Below are positions 45,023 to 51,906 of a stretch of 64,000 nucleotides of DNA, in pieces. The first letter of the stretch is position 1, and each line of letters begins with the position of its first letter. The stretch is from a virus. A program made the position numbers and the translations under genes. The stretch is from the IMG/VR virus record IMGVR_UViG_3300026519_000009, positions 1 to 64,000 of that record; one strand, 5' to 3'. The notes under the pieces were generated by a model. That model was not told the DNA's origin. It was given only the letters and a program-made list of their open reading frames with translations, and searched no databases.

Positions 45023-45685
45023 CTATGGGCATACCGCCTTGCCATCCGTACCACCAGCAACAGGTCTACGTTCACACACTTCAGACGTACTAGGCGTGCC
45101 ACTCTGATCCAATAAGTTAAATACCCGCAATGGTGTAACGCAATCATCATCGTATACAGTTAATGTGTTTGCGGTAGAATCAACACGGGTGCGGTTCGTT
45201 TCATATTTACACAATAATTCTACAATATCGGTTACCGCCTGAATGTCCAAAAATAATTGTGTAGTGTTCGCATTAATCATGCTTAATGTAGCACCAGTGG
45301 AGCCGGTTATTTGATGGTCAGGGAGCAATACTTCGTCAAGAACATTTGGTTCAATTTTTGCGGTTTGATACCGGTCTATATTCGATACAGAGGGACCAGC
45401 ATCCGTCCGTATAACGTAATTACTACTTTGGTCATACCCGAGTAATGGGGTAAAGTCAAAGGTGTAGAAACCATCTTGTGATGGTGGTGAACCAGTACCG
45501 ATAATTTCAAGCATAACACCATCCGTAGCTTGTCCTGTGCCATTGGGGGCACCAACAATCAGCGTTTGAGTCGATCCATTTACTTCCCATATACGAACCC
45601 GAGGATATCCGGGGGTGGTTGTTCCTATGTTTATTGCGGGAACGCCTGCATCTGAAAAGAAGCTATTAATTTCCGTTTGTGCCAT
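45023..45685 (-). CDS. virion-type beta-rich protein
   Basis: 220 residues. Segments such as PGYPRVRIWEVNGSTQTLIV and GFYTFDFTPLLGYDQSSNYV resemble phage tail/fibre accessory domains. The C-terminal part (RTRVDSTANTLTVYDDDCVT) is also common at the ends of phage structural proteins. AATAAATA (45717-45724) and TAGGA precede the start. The role is inferred from context. Confidence 0.65.
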   Translation of the reverse strand: MAQTEINSFFSDAGVPAINIGTTTPGYPRVRIWEVNGSTQTLIVGAPNGTGQATDGVMLEIIGTGSPPSQDGFYTFDFTPLLGYDQSSNYVIRTDAGPSVSNIDRYQTAKIEPNVLDEVLLPDHQITGSTGATLSMINANTTQLFLDIQAVTDIVELLCKYETNRTRVDSTANTLTVYDDDCVTPLRVFNLLDQSGTPSTSEVCERRPVAGGTDGKAVCP

Positions 45686-45714
45686 ATGTACAACATCCTA
45701 TTAACTATTATCTT

Positions 45715-45768
45715 ATTATTTATTCAAGTTACCGAAATACTACTACTGGTGGTTGGTCGTTTCGAACC
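45715..45768. repeat. degenerate cassette, copy 14
   Basis: TATTTATTCAAGTTACCGAA keeps the left end. Only traces of the hairpin (CTACTACTGGTGGTTGGTCG) remain. Confidence 0.5.
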
Positions 45769-45819
45769 GTTAATTTGACATTATATATCAATATCGCTTC
45801 AATCTTTTTTTTTATGTAT

Positions 45820-45827
45820 GATAAATA
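45820..45827 (+). promoter_or_regulatory. late-promoter-like GATAAATA
   Basis: GATAAATA 22 nt before the ATG at 45850; not part of a cassette. Confidence 0.45.
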
Positions 45828-45849
45828 TACTAAACTAGGGAATATAATT

Positions 45850-46092
45850 ATGCATGATTTTTCACTAATTAAACAGTTAAATACCGTTGACGTTAAGCAA
45901 CCGTGTGGATTGGCGGAAGGAATTGTGTACCAGCAATATGAGCTAAAGATTGAAGGTGGTTTAGTGACTGTCAATATCCCATTACGCGAAAGCGAACATT
46001 TTGAAACAGCATTGTCTAAACACGACAGCGAAATAACACGTCAATCATTAAAATTATTATTAAGAGAATTTCGCGGAATCCGCGAACGCTAA
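45850..46092 (+). CDS. small hypothetical phage protein
   Basis: 80 residues from MHDFSLIKQLNTVDVKQPCG. The middle VYQQYELKIEGGLVTVNIPL is a beta hairpin, and the C-terminus is helical and basic (SLKLLLREFRGIRER). Unrecognised. It starts a short rightward pair within leftward genes, driven by GATAAATA at 45820. Confidence 0.65.
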   Translation: MHDFSLIKQLNTVDVKQPCGLAEGIVYQQYELKIEGGLVTVNIPLRESEHFETALSKHDSEITRQSLKLLLREFRGIRER

Positions 46093-46107
46093 TACTGGAT
46101 ATTAAAT

Positions 46108-46602
46108 ATGGGATTTGTTCTAACACAACCAACAACAGGTAACATAGGCGGCGGGGGAATACCCGGACTAACGGTATCCATGATAAATGGGCAAAACGTT
46201 CTAACATTGGAAGATACTACACGTGGTAATAAAATATTATCTGTTTCGGATAATCCAGTCGTTTTTTCCGAAAATGTATTATCAAACCTTGACTGGTTGG
46301 CCGTTGGTGGGGCAAGGGATGCGGATAGTGGTTTTATCACAACATTAGATGCAACTATTGTTGGCATTTCGGCACATTGTGAAAATACTGGCGGAAATTC
46401 TAAAAATATTCATCTTTTTGTTGATGGTGCCGACCTTGGCTCACTTGGAACACTAGGTGGCGGTACAAATGCAGTGATTAATGATACTATTTTGGATATA
46501 GATATTAATCAGGGACAACGTGTAAGATTACGCGCAGTGGACGGTATACCGGGAAATATCCAAGATACCGTAATTAAACTAACATTAAAGTGGCGCGGCT
46601 AA
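46108..46602 (+). CDS. beta-rich, Gly-rich virion-type protein
   Basis: 164 residues, 16 nt after the previous gene. The N-terminus is Gly-rich (TTGNIGGGGIPGLTVSMING). The remainder is a jelly-roll-like domain (SDNPVVFSENVLSNLDWLAV, then GNSKNIHLFVDGADLGSLGT) with a TIVGISAHCEN strand. Similar domains are found on phage decorations and fibres. The assignment is by composition. Its end overlaps the convergent glutaredoxin gene by 4 nt. Confidence 0.65.
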   Translation: MGFVLTQPTTGNIGGGGIPGLTVSMINGQNVLTLEDTTRGNKILSVSDNPVVFSENVLSNLDWLAVGGARDADSGFITTLDATIVGISAHCENTGGNSKNIHLFVDGADLGSLGTLGGGTNAVINDTILDIDINQGQRVRLRAVDGIPGNIQDTVIKLTLKWRG

Positions 46603-46829
46603 ACTTGAGTTATAATGACTTTTAATTCGTTTAATGTTTTTTCTTCACCATTAACTACTATAATCGGAACGGTTCTTGGTGTACGGTCTATAATATCCGT
46701 TATTTCTTCTATTGAAATATTGGTACCAATCGTCAAATAATTATACGGGATTCCCTTATCTGTAAGCATAGCTTCTAATTTACGACAATTGCCACACACT
46801 TTTGTACCAAATATATCAATTTTCATCAT
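46599..46829 (-). CDS. glutaredoxin-like protein
   Basis: 76 residues from the ATG at 46829, with GGTGAAA upstream; an ATG at 46838 is also possible. It has the thioredoxin fold pattern KIDIFGTKVCGNCRKLEAML with the CGNC active site (about 11-14), then a TVPIIVVNG cis-Pro strand. It is a likely electron donor for the phage ribonucleotide reductase. Its 5' end shares 43 nt with the tmk-prs junction, where it probably once lay. Confidence 0.85.
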   Translation of the reverse strand: MMKIDIFGTKVCGNCRKLEAMLTDKGIPYNYLTIGTNISIEEITDIIDRTPRTVPIIVVNGEEKTLNELKVIITQV

Positions 46830-46850
46830 TTTCACCATTAATTAATTTTG

Positions 46851-46913
46851 TTATCCAATTTGCTGAATCCACTTCCAATTTCAGCTTACTGATTTGGAAG
46901 TGATCGCTTCAAA
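46851..46913. repeat. hairpin cassette, copy 15
   Basis: TTATCCAATTTGCTGAATCC, arms CACTTCCAATTTCAGC...CTGATTTGGAAGTG with mismatches, then ATCGCTTCAA. The promoter half is GGATAACA, not a good match. Confidence 0.75.
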
Positions 46914-47330
46914 TTTAAGATAAATTGTTTGAATTGTTGTATTAAACCGTAGACAGAAAATAAAAGTACTAATAACTGTCGCATTCATTACACTCCAGCC
47001 TACGCTGAAAATCGCCCATGTGTTTTCATTTGTCACAACAGGTAATATCAAAAGCGTTATAATATTAAAAAATATAGCGCAGGCGGAAAACCGAAGTAAT
47101 GAACGATATCCGGTAATAACGGAGTTAATAAAGTTATTTTCTGCCCGCCATAATAATATTTCTGATTCGTTCGTCACACCGGTAGTCTTGTCCATGGCAG
47201 CGTGAATTAGCAACCGTGTTCGTAATGCACACTTAATAGTGGTAATATATGAACGACATATGACTACACACATGACACACAGCAACAATATTAATAATAT
47301 AATCCCATATTCATCCATTACATTCTCCAA
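46881..47330 (-). CDS. membrane protein of unknown function
   Basis: 149 residues with three predicted membrane segments: about 8-27 (GIILLILLLCVMCVVICRSY), 85-102 (ACAIFFNIITLLILPVV) and 108-128 (AIFSVGWSVMNATVISTFIF). No motif is recognised. The last codons lie within a cassette. Inner membrane location is predicted. Confidence 0.7.
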   Translation of the reverse strand: MENVMDEYGIILLILLLCVMCVVICRSYITTIKCALRTRLLIHAAMDKTTGVTNESEILLWRAENNFINSVITGYRSLLRFSACAIFFNIITLLILPVVTNENTWAIFSVGWSVMNATVISTFIFCLRFNTTIQTIYLKFEAITSKSVS

Positions 47331-47345
47331 ATGCCTATAATATAG

Positions 47346-47410
47346 TTATCCAAGTTGCCTGAATACTACTTCCAAAGTGGGCTAGCTGAATTTGGAAGCG
47401 GTCGCTTCAA
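47346..47410. repeat. hairpin cassette, copy 16
   Basis: TTATCCAAGTTGCCTGAATA, an imperfect stem (CTACTTCCAAAGTGG...TTTGGAAGCGG) and GTCGCTTCAA. The promoter half is GGATAACTATA, facing the membrane-protein gene. Confidence 0.75.
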
Positions 47411-47838
47411 TTAACTATGTTTTTTGTGATCCATCGCGTAGCAGCCTCTACAATAGGACGATGCAATAGTCTACCTTCCTCATAAAATTCGGAAGGTGTC
47501 ATCCATCGCGTTGATGCAATTCCGGGTTCAGGATCACCAAACAACAATGGATCATTTACTTCTGCCACAAAAACAGTAGTTCGTCCAAGAAAAATCCCAA
47601 GTGAATAAATGTCACCAATTATATTGGGTACAAACAGACCAACTTCTTCTTGGGCTTCGCGAATAGCAGCATCAATCGCCGATTCATTGTTTTCAATTTT
47701 ACCCTTACATAATTGATAAGTATTACCCCCGAAAGTATGCGAGGCTGGACGTTGAAATAACATTTTAAATGTATTTGAATCTTCACTTAAATGATAGGGT
47801 ATCAATCCAGCTCTATATATTTTTTTTTTATTTCTCAT
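47407..47838 (-). CDS. Nudix hydrolase
   Basis: 143 residues. The Nudix box is complete: GKIENNESAIDAAIREAQEE, then VGL (about 51-73), with both catalytic Glu of REAQEE. The N-terminal strands (AGLIPYHLSED, KMLFQRPASHTF) and the RWMTPSEFYEEG helix fit a house-cleaning or Ap4A-type enzyme; the substrate cannot be read. Phage Nudix enzymes often remove modified or excess nucleotides. GGATAAATA precedes the gene. Confidence 0.9.
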   Translation of the reverse strand: MRNKKKIYRAGLIPYHLSEDSNTFKMLFQRPASHTFGGNTYQLCKGKIENNESAIDAAIREAQEEVGLFVPNIIGDIYSLGIFLGRTTVFVAEVNDPLLFGDPEPGIASTRWMTPSEFYEEGRLLHRPIVEAATRWITKNIVN

Positions 47839-47866
47839 AATAGTGATCGTTCCAATATATTATAGA

Positions 47867-47875
47867 TATTTATCC
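47867..47875 (-). promoter_or_regulatory. late-promoter-like GGATAAATA
   Basis: Faces the Nudix gene, with a leader of about 28 nt. Confidence 0.5.
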
Positions 47876-47937
47876 AATTTGCCAAAATACCATCACCCAA
47901 TTTTGCAAGCAGAATTTGGTGATGGCATTCGCGTCAA
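47867..47937. repeat. hairpin-promoter cassette, copy 17
   Basis: TATTTATCCAATTTGCCAAA, arms CCATCACCCAATTTTGC and GCAGAATTTGGTGATGG, then a modified right end (CATTCGCGTCAA). The CCATCACC/GGTGATGG arms are matched changes. Confidence 0.8.
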
Positions 47938-47945
47938 CGTCTGCA

Positions 47946-48179
47946 TTAATGTGCGATATGTTTTTCATTAAACATATTATATTCTTTTAAATATCGTTGG
48001 GCACGCTTATCGTTTTCGCTACTACCAAGTTGCTTGCGCACCACATCAGAATCTTCAATCAACGATGCTTTAATTTTAATCGTATTCCTGCAAAAATTAA
48101 TTAAGTCATTCGCTGACGTATTTGTTCGGACGAATATAATAGTTGACGTATTATCGTGTTCCATTAGTTCAATTAACAT
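47946..48179 (-). CDS. small hypothetical protein
   Basis: 77 residues (or 72 from an internal ATG at 48164). Segment NTSTIIFVRTNTSANDLINF followed by a charged helix (EDSDVVRKQLGSSENDKRAQ). Its start overlaps the end of the next upstream gene, so the two are coupled. Unrecognised. Confidence 0.6.
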   Translation of the reverse strand: MLIELMEHDNTSTIIFVRTNTSANDLINFCRNTIKIKASLIEDSDVVRKQLGSSENDKRAQRYLKEYNMFNEKHIAH

Positions 48180-48369
48180 GTTTGGTCACCACCATACGAA
48201 CAGGCAAACGTTTTTCGACAATTTTATATTGTTTCATGATAAGCTTATTTGCCACACTACGCATATCAGGTGTCATATTTTTGTCATTGCGTGTCATTAT
48301 TAATAAGTCGGAGGTAAGCTTATCTAATTGCCGATGCGTTTTTACTGATGAAAAATCTAAAATATTCAT
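48169..48369 (-). CDS. small hypothetical protein
   Basis: 66 residues, MNILDFSSVKTHRQLDKLTS at the start, helical, basic C-terminus (KRLPVRMVVTKHVN). Overlaps the following gene by 11 nt. Unrecognised. Confidence 0.6.
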   Translation of the reverse strand: MNILDFSSVKTHRQLDKLTSDLLIMTRNDKNMTPDMRSVANKLIMKQYKIVEKRLPVRMVVTKHVN

Positions 48370-48405
48370 AATATATGTACTATCTCTGGTATAATTTATG
48401 GGAGA

Positions 48406-48537
48406 TTAGGTAGATGTTAAAACAACTACCGCCCAACGTTGGTGTTCCGGCACAACAGTTCCACGATCAATAAATGTGTAGTTACTATTTCTTTCGGAAA
48501 AGATTAATGCCATTGCCTTATTCCTGAAAAACATCAT
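48406..48537 (-). CDS. small hypothetical protein (43 residues)
   Basis: From the ATG at 48537 to TAA at 48406. AAGGA lies 8 nt upstream, a good ribosome binding site. The sequence begins MMFFRNKAMALIFSERNSNY and ends RWAVVVLTST. It sits 12 nt after the 48549-48908 gene, so it is probably in the same transcript. No family is recognised. Confidence 0.6.
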   Translation of the reverse strand: MMFFRNKAMALIFSERNSNYTFIDRGTVVPEHQRWAVVVLTST

Positions 48538-48548
48538 AATTAAATTCC

Positions 48549-48908
48549 TTAAAGTGAAAGCATTTCGGTTACCCTGATTTTCCGGCGCAACGATTCAACA
48601 TATAAACGCTTAGCGCCGTCTATATCACTGGCTGAGTTTTCGGGGGGTGTAAACGTGTTAATTACCTTAATGTAGGGTGCGACAGGTTTACCTTCGCGGA
48701 TATCACGAACTACATATACAATCGACATTTTACCAGATTGTTTATTAATCGTTCGGTGGGCGGCATGTAATGACTGTGCGTATGGGATACCGATTTGAAA
48801 CTGTTCACAAAGCATTTTAATTGCGGTATTGCGCTTAATATGTTTAATTTCATCGAGATATGCGAATGCCAGCTGTCGTTTACTGTTTGGGTTAGATGGT
48901 CTTGCCAT
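48549..48908 (-). CDS. hypothetical protein, possibly helix-turn-helix
   Basis: 119 residues from the ATG at 48908, with AGGTGAT upstream. MARPSNPNSKRQLAFAYLDE, then TAIKMLCEQFQIGIPYAQSL (about 30-50), reads like a DNA-binding helix pair found in phage proteins. The C-terminal half is beta then helix (VYVVRDIREGKPVAPYIKV). A regulatory role is inference. Confidence 0.65.
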   Translation of the reverse strand: MARPSNPNSKRQLAFAYLDEIKHIKRNTAIKMLCEQFQIGIPYAQSLHAAHRTINKQSGKMSIVYVVRDIREGKPVAPYIKVINTFTPPENSASDIDGAKRLYVESLRRKIRVTEMLSL

Positions 48909-49008
48909 ATTAATCACCTGTTGTTGTAAGTCATCAGCATTATTACTGATTTAAACAAACTATATCATAATTATTCAACAACTGTCAACCATTTTTTAAT
49001 GGTTGTGA

Positions 49009-49389
49009 TTAGAATCCAGGTTTAATTTTCTTCAACTCCCAATATTTCCTATTCCCTATATGTCTAACACGATGAATTTTAAACTTCTTTGATGCTACCA
49101 TAGCATCTACCATTTTTGTAGTCATCCGTTTGCTATACGCATCCGTGGCGAACAAACTCACAATATTTCGTCGATTTGTCTTATATTGCGAATATGCAGA
49201 AAGCGCATTTATACTAGCTGCCATGGTTAAATTAGAATTCGATTTCATAAAATCCTTAACCATTTTATCAGTAATGTTTTTGCCACGTTTAGACACCTTC
49301 AATTCCCGAATTGAACGGGATATCGCTTCCATCAAATTAATGGCTTCAATATTAAGATATTCTTCCGTTATTTCTTTAAGTAAATCCAT
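49009..49389 (-). CDS. hypothetical helical protein
   Basis: 126 residues. The N-terminus MDLLKEITEEYLNIEAINLM is acidic and helical, with an LxE-type site near the start as in head-targeted proteins, but the match is weak. The C-terminal half is basic (YSKRMTTKMVDAMVASKKFK, then RKYWELKKIKPGF), which could be a winged-helix-like DNA-binding end. Unrecognised. Confidence 0.65.
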   Translation of the reverse strand: MDLLKEITEEYLNIEAINLMEAISRSIRELKVSKRGKNITDKMVKDFMKSNSNLTMAASINALSAYSQYKTNRRNIVSLFATDAYSKRMTTKMVDAMVASKKFKIHRVRHIGNRKYWELKKIKPGF

Positions 49390-49402
49390 TTTCGCCTCAA
49401 TA

Positions 49403-49756
49403 TTATTCTACCGGTAATTCCTCGGGTGGTAGACCAAGCTTTTTCTGTAATTCATCCCGCTGCTCGGTATATGCTTTATTTATCACATCGTACTCTTTTA
49501 ACGCACGCTCTAGTTCACGCGCATATCCCAATAACACTTCCAGTGTGGCATGATAATGCTTTACTAAGGCACCGGGTTGAAGAATTTCTTCCTGCGTCAT
49601 ATCATGTATGGGAAGACTGGGGCGTGGTATGTGTGGCGGCTTTGGACTATACAATATAGGAACCAATGTTTCTTGAACTTCGGTCTTTACCGTTATTAAT
49701 TTTCCACCACAGCCAACCATCAATGTCATTAATATAATAATAATTATTTTTCCCAT
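49403..49756 (-). CDS. outer-membrane lipoprotein, candidate o-spanin (Rz1-like)
   Basis: 117 residues. A signal sequence ends in the lipobox MVGC (Cys about residue 16). A Pro-rich segment follows (PILYSPKPPHIPRPSLP, about 32-49), as in Rz1 proteins, then a helical region. It overlaps the upstream membrane coiled-coil gene by 13 nt, the usual Rz/Rz1 arrangement. Spanins fuse inner and outer membranes at the last step of lysis. It is longer than lambda Rz1, so the assignment is by architecture. Confidence 0.65.
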   Translation of the reverse strand: MGKIIIIILMTLMVGCGGKLITVKTEVQETLVPILYSPKPPHIPRPSLPIHDMTQEEILQPGALVKHYHATLEVLLGYARELERALKEYDVINKAYTEQRDELQKKLGLPPEELPVE

Positions 49757-50190
49757 GATATCCCCTTTCGAATATTGCGTAAGTATTCAATACTAGCTTC
49801 GCATGTTGTTGGTGTCTTATTGGCAAGAATTTCATTTACCCTTTTATCGGTATTCACGCGGCTATCCCGTAGTGTATTTTTCAAACTTTTAATATTGTTT
49901 GCAAGGTTTTTTGATATCATTCGCCATTTATCAACTTCATTATTTCTATCAACAATACTGTCGGCAAGTGTATCATTCCCTTTTTTACAAATATCAATCG
50001 CATTATCCGCAGCAGCAAGTCTCTTCGTCAAGCTAGGTATGGTTTCAGCGCCAAAAAATATTCGGGCTTCAAACACATTTTGATATACTATTATAGCCAT
50101 CATACCACCAATGGCAATTGTTTTCCAGTTTGTTATGATAAACGGAACTATACTTTTAAAATTTAAAAGTTTTAATAAGAATAACGGCAT
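49744..50190 (-). CDS. candidate i-spanin (Rz-like)
   Basis: 148 residues. One N-terminal membrane segment (about 18-38, TIAIGGMMAIIVY) is followed by a long charged coiled coil (about 55-130: ERLAAADN-type helix, MISKNLANNIKSLKNTLRDS). This is the Rz layout, paired with the lipoprotein gene that overlaps its end. The start codon and its GGAG binding site lie in the arm of a 23-bp hairpin (50189-50240), so translation is probably controlled. Confidence 0.65.
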   Translation of the reverse strand: MPLFLLKLLNFKSIVPFIITNWKTIAIGGMMAIIVYQNVFEARIFFGAETIPSLTKRLAAADNAIDICKKGNDTLADSIVDRNNEVDKWRMISKNLANNIKSLKNTLRDSRVNTDKRVNEILANKTPTTCEASIEYLRNIRKGISWEK

Positions 50191-50240
50191 AACAGATTCT
50201 CCACTTGATATAATTATATATCAAGTGGAGAATCTGTTAT
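50189..50240 (-). promoter_or_regulatory. hairpin hiding the i-spanin ribosome binding site
   Basis: A perfect 23-bp stem (50189-50211 with 50218-50240, 6-nt loop). On the minus strand the 3' arm contains GGAG (50202-50199) and the first two bases of the ATG. GATATATA (50222-50215), one base from GATAAATA, lies in the 5' arm and loop; a transcript from it would begin near 50209 and lack the 5' arm. Confidence 0.65.
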
Positions 50241-50269
50241 TTTTTGAATTTACTGTTGGCAACCCTAAA

Positions 50270-50322
50270 TTTCCGAAATGCCACTTCCAAATTTGGTTTG
50301 CTGAATTGGAAGTGGTCGCGTC
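50270..50322. repeat. hairpin cassette with truncated left end, copy 18
   Basis: TTCCGAAATG, arms CCACTTCCAAATTTGG...CTGAATTGGAAGTGG, then TCGCGTCA. The TTATCCAAGTTG part is missing, so no promoter is supplied to the spanin pair. Confidence 0.7.
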
Positions 50323-50524
50323 ATTTTCCTAGTTTTTGGTGGATATTCATAAGGTCTGATGAATTTTTTCGTGTAGAATGATATGTTCTATCCAGCTTTA
50401 CACCAGTTTTTTGAAGTTGCTTCTGCAACTGACGCATTACTTTTTCTATTTTCCTAATTTGATCAGCCTGTTTTGATATCAGTTCCGATTGTAGTTTTAG
50501 TTGTTGTTCGATATTAATTTTCAC
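50321..50524 (-). CDS. small coiled-coil protein
   Basis: 67 residues, almost entirely coiled coil (QQLKLQSELISKQADQIRKI, then MRQLQKQLQKTG). No membrane segment. Its start overlaps the end of the upstream membrane protein by 11 nt, and it precedes the spanins, so a lysis-cassette role is possible but unsupported by motif. Confidence 0.6.
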   Translation of the reverse strand: MKINIEQQLKLQSELISKQADQIRKIEKVMRQLQKQLQKTGVKLDRTYHSTRKNSSDLMNIHQKLGK

Positions 50525-50873
50525 TATAAAGTTCCCAAAAGTTGATTATAACGTAGCTATTCCATAGGACAACTATCATGTATATTATCGTTACCGCTAA
50601 CATAGTCCAAAACACAAGGGGTCGCTGACACAGTGCCCAGCGGCGATACGCGATGCCACATACCCAAGATAATCCAATTAGTTTGACTACCAATATAACC
50701 CAAATAGTATTGGTTATGTCCATCAGATATACTAAAACTGGGTTTACCTCACGGCCATCCATTTTCTCTAAAATAATATATGTTGTGACGAAATCCAATA
50801 AGTTAAGAACAACAATGGCACCTATCATTGCAATGATGCCAATGCGGAGTGTATTAGCAGACAACAACATCAA
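50514..50873 (-). CDS. membrane protein, DUF5658-like; possible holin
   Basis: 119 residues with three membrane segments (about 12-33, 50-70, 84-108). The motif LLDFVTTYIILEKMDGREVN, then PVLVYLMD, fits DUF5658 (a D---T---L---G-E-NP pattern). It lies immediately upstream of a coiled-coil protein and the spanin pair, a position where a holin might be; this is inference from context. Confidence 0.65.
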   Translation of the reverse strand: MMLLSANTLRIGIIAMIGAIVVLNLLDFVTTYIILEKMDGREVNPVLVYLMDITNTIWVILVVKLIGLSWVCGIAYRRWALCQRPLVFWTMLAVTIIYMIVVLWNSYVIINFWELYSEN

Positions 50874-51337
50874 TGACCGGTGGGCATTAAAATATGATTT
50901 GTTAATACAATTGCAGTATCAATATCCGATACTACAAATGGACATGCTTCAAGCAACATTGGGTGTTCATGTATATTTCCATGCGGTTCCATAATCAATA
51001 CGATTGGAATATTTGCTTGTTTGGCCCACGCAATTTCCATTACAGTACCAATACTAACAGTAGTGGCGTTCAGTAAATTTACTAGAAGTAAGTCAGAACG
51101 ATGAACATCAAAATTGTCACGTGTATATATACCACGCTGGGTAGATAATGGCCAATCATTATTGTCATAAGAACCAACTATTTTGTCAAGCGTACCTAAG
51201 TATTCCTTACCACGTAATGGGGACACGCCGCTGATATGCGAATCTAAATTTTCAATAGCATACTGTCGCCAGTCAATAGATTCGTTGAACCCGAGTCCTG
51301 AAATGGGCCCGGCCAAGTATACAAAAAACGATTTCAT
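50870..51337 (-). CDS. nucleoside 2-deoxyribosyltransferase-like protein
   Basis: 155 residues. The family pattern is present: FFVYLAGPISGLG (about 4-16), NFDVHRSDLLLVNLLNA (about 74-90, with the D-R-D motif), SIGTVMEIAWAKQANIPIVL (about 95-114, catalytic Glu region) and HPMLLEACPFVV. Such enzymes move deoxyribose between bases or hydrolyse (deoxy)nucleotides such as dNMPs. It fits the phage's nucleotide-supply set. It overlaps the downstream gene by 4 nt. Confidence 0.8.
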   Translation of the reverse strand: MKSFFVYLAGPISGLGFNESIDWRQYAIENLDSHISGVSPLRGKEYLGTLDKIVGSYDNNDWPLSTQRGIYTRDNFDVHRSDLLLVNLLNATTVSIGTVMEIAWAKQANIPIVLIMEPHGNIHEHPMLLEACPFVVSDIDTAIVLTNHILMPTGH

Positions 51338-51370
51338 TTTTGCCTCCAGTAATGATATTATATTAAAGCG

Positions 51371-51514
51371 TTATCCATCAATATCAGGAAGTTCAGCATT
51401 CTGTTTCACCAATTCGTCAAACACAATAGAAATCCGATTAGATAATGTAGTTTCCAAGGCGGATAATGACGTAAGTTCTGATAGTCGAACGGTTGCTTCA
51501 ATTAAGCTATCCAT
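51371..51514 (-). CDS. small helical protein (47 residues)
   Basis: From the ATG at 51514 to TAA at 51371. MDSLIEATVRLSELTSLSAL at the start, then FDELVKQNAELPDIDG. AGAGAGAA is a plausible ribosome binding site. It lies 33 nt upstream of the deoxyribosyltransferase-like gene. Unrecognised. Confidence 0.55.
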   Translation of the reverse strand: MDSLIEATVRLSELTSLSALETTLSNRISIVFDELVKQNAELPDIDG

Positions 51515-51592
51515 GATATATTCTCTCTAATATTATTGAAACATGACAATATCATGCGATAACGAATAAATCAAGCATTTTATCCAATTTGA

Positions 51593-51766
51593 CTAAATTT
51601 CGGATGGCTTTCCAAATATTCGTTCAACTGCATGTAAGAACTCCTTTTCGGGGTCTAATGCCCGTGCGAGCATCTCTTCTTGTTCGGGTGTTAATGGTTG
51701 GGTTTCGGTAAATCCCATGTCGGCTAAAACGGTGATAATCGCTGAATCTTGGTTTTCTGTCTTCAT
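51593..51766 (-). CDS. small acidic protein, predicted leaderless
   Basis: 57 residues from the ATG at 51766: MKTENQDSAIITVLADMGFT, then ETQPLTPEQEEMLARALDPE. The segment resembles a UBA-like or helix-loop-helix small domain, but no family is claimed. GGATAAATA (51772-51780) ends 5 nt before the ATG, giving a start at +1. Its last codons (CCGAAATTTAG) coincide with a decayed cassette left end (51579-51602). Confidence 0.6.
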   Translation of the reverse strand: MKTENQDSAIITVLADMGFTETQPLTPEQEEMLARALDPEKEFLHAVERIFGKPSEI

Positions 51767-51771
51767 GTGTA

Positions 51772-51780
51772 TATTTATCC
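51772..51780 (-). promoter_or_regulatory. GGATAAATA placing the ATG at +1
   Basis: GGATAAATA, TACAC, ATG for the 51593-51766 gene. Confidence 0.55.
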
Positions 51781-51847
51781 AAGTTGTCGGAATACCACCA
51801 AATTAGCAAGCTGAATTTTGAAGTGGTATTCTGGCAACTTGGATAAA
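51772..51847. repeat. inverted left-end/left-end cassette, copy 19
   Basis: TATTTATCCAAGTTGTCGGA...and the mirror TTCTGGCAACTTGGATAAAA: both sides are left ends, giving a stem of about 23 bp with few mismatches around a decayed core. One GGATAAATA faces left to the 51593 gene; the other side (GGATAAAAA) faces a terminator. Confidence 0.75.
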
Positions 51848-51883
51848 AAAAGCAGTGATATACCGAAAAATATCACTGCTTTG
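51845..51883 (-). terminator. rho-independent terminator (leftward)
   Basis: On the minus strand, AAGCAGTGATAT pairs with ATATCACTGCTT and is followed by TTTTTT. It ends transcription from the 51907-52167 gene. Confidence 0.8.
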
Positions 51884-51906
51884 GTTTAAACAACCACCGG
51901 TTGTCG

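Noticed and set aside
44563-45150. Longer start of the 44563 gene (195 residues)
   Set aside because: The extra N-terminus overlaps the upstream gene out of frame; the start MSIGVGGQ at 45015 gives the known conserved beginning and a normal 7-nt gap.
50189-50246. Rightward rho-independent terminator at the 50.2-kb hairpin
   Set aside because: No rightward gene lies upstream; the overlap with the spanin start and its GGAG makes control of translation the better reading, though terminator action cannot be excluded.
51624-51809. 61-residue leftward frame over 51624-51809
   Set aside because: It crosses a cassette and competes with the 57-residue frame 51593-51766, which starts exactly downstream of a promoter motif.
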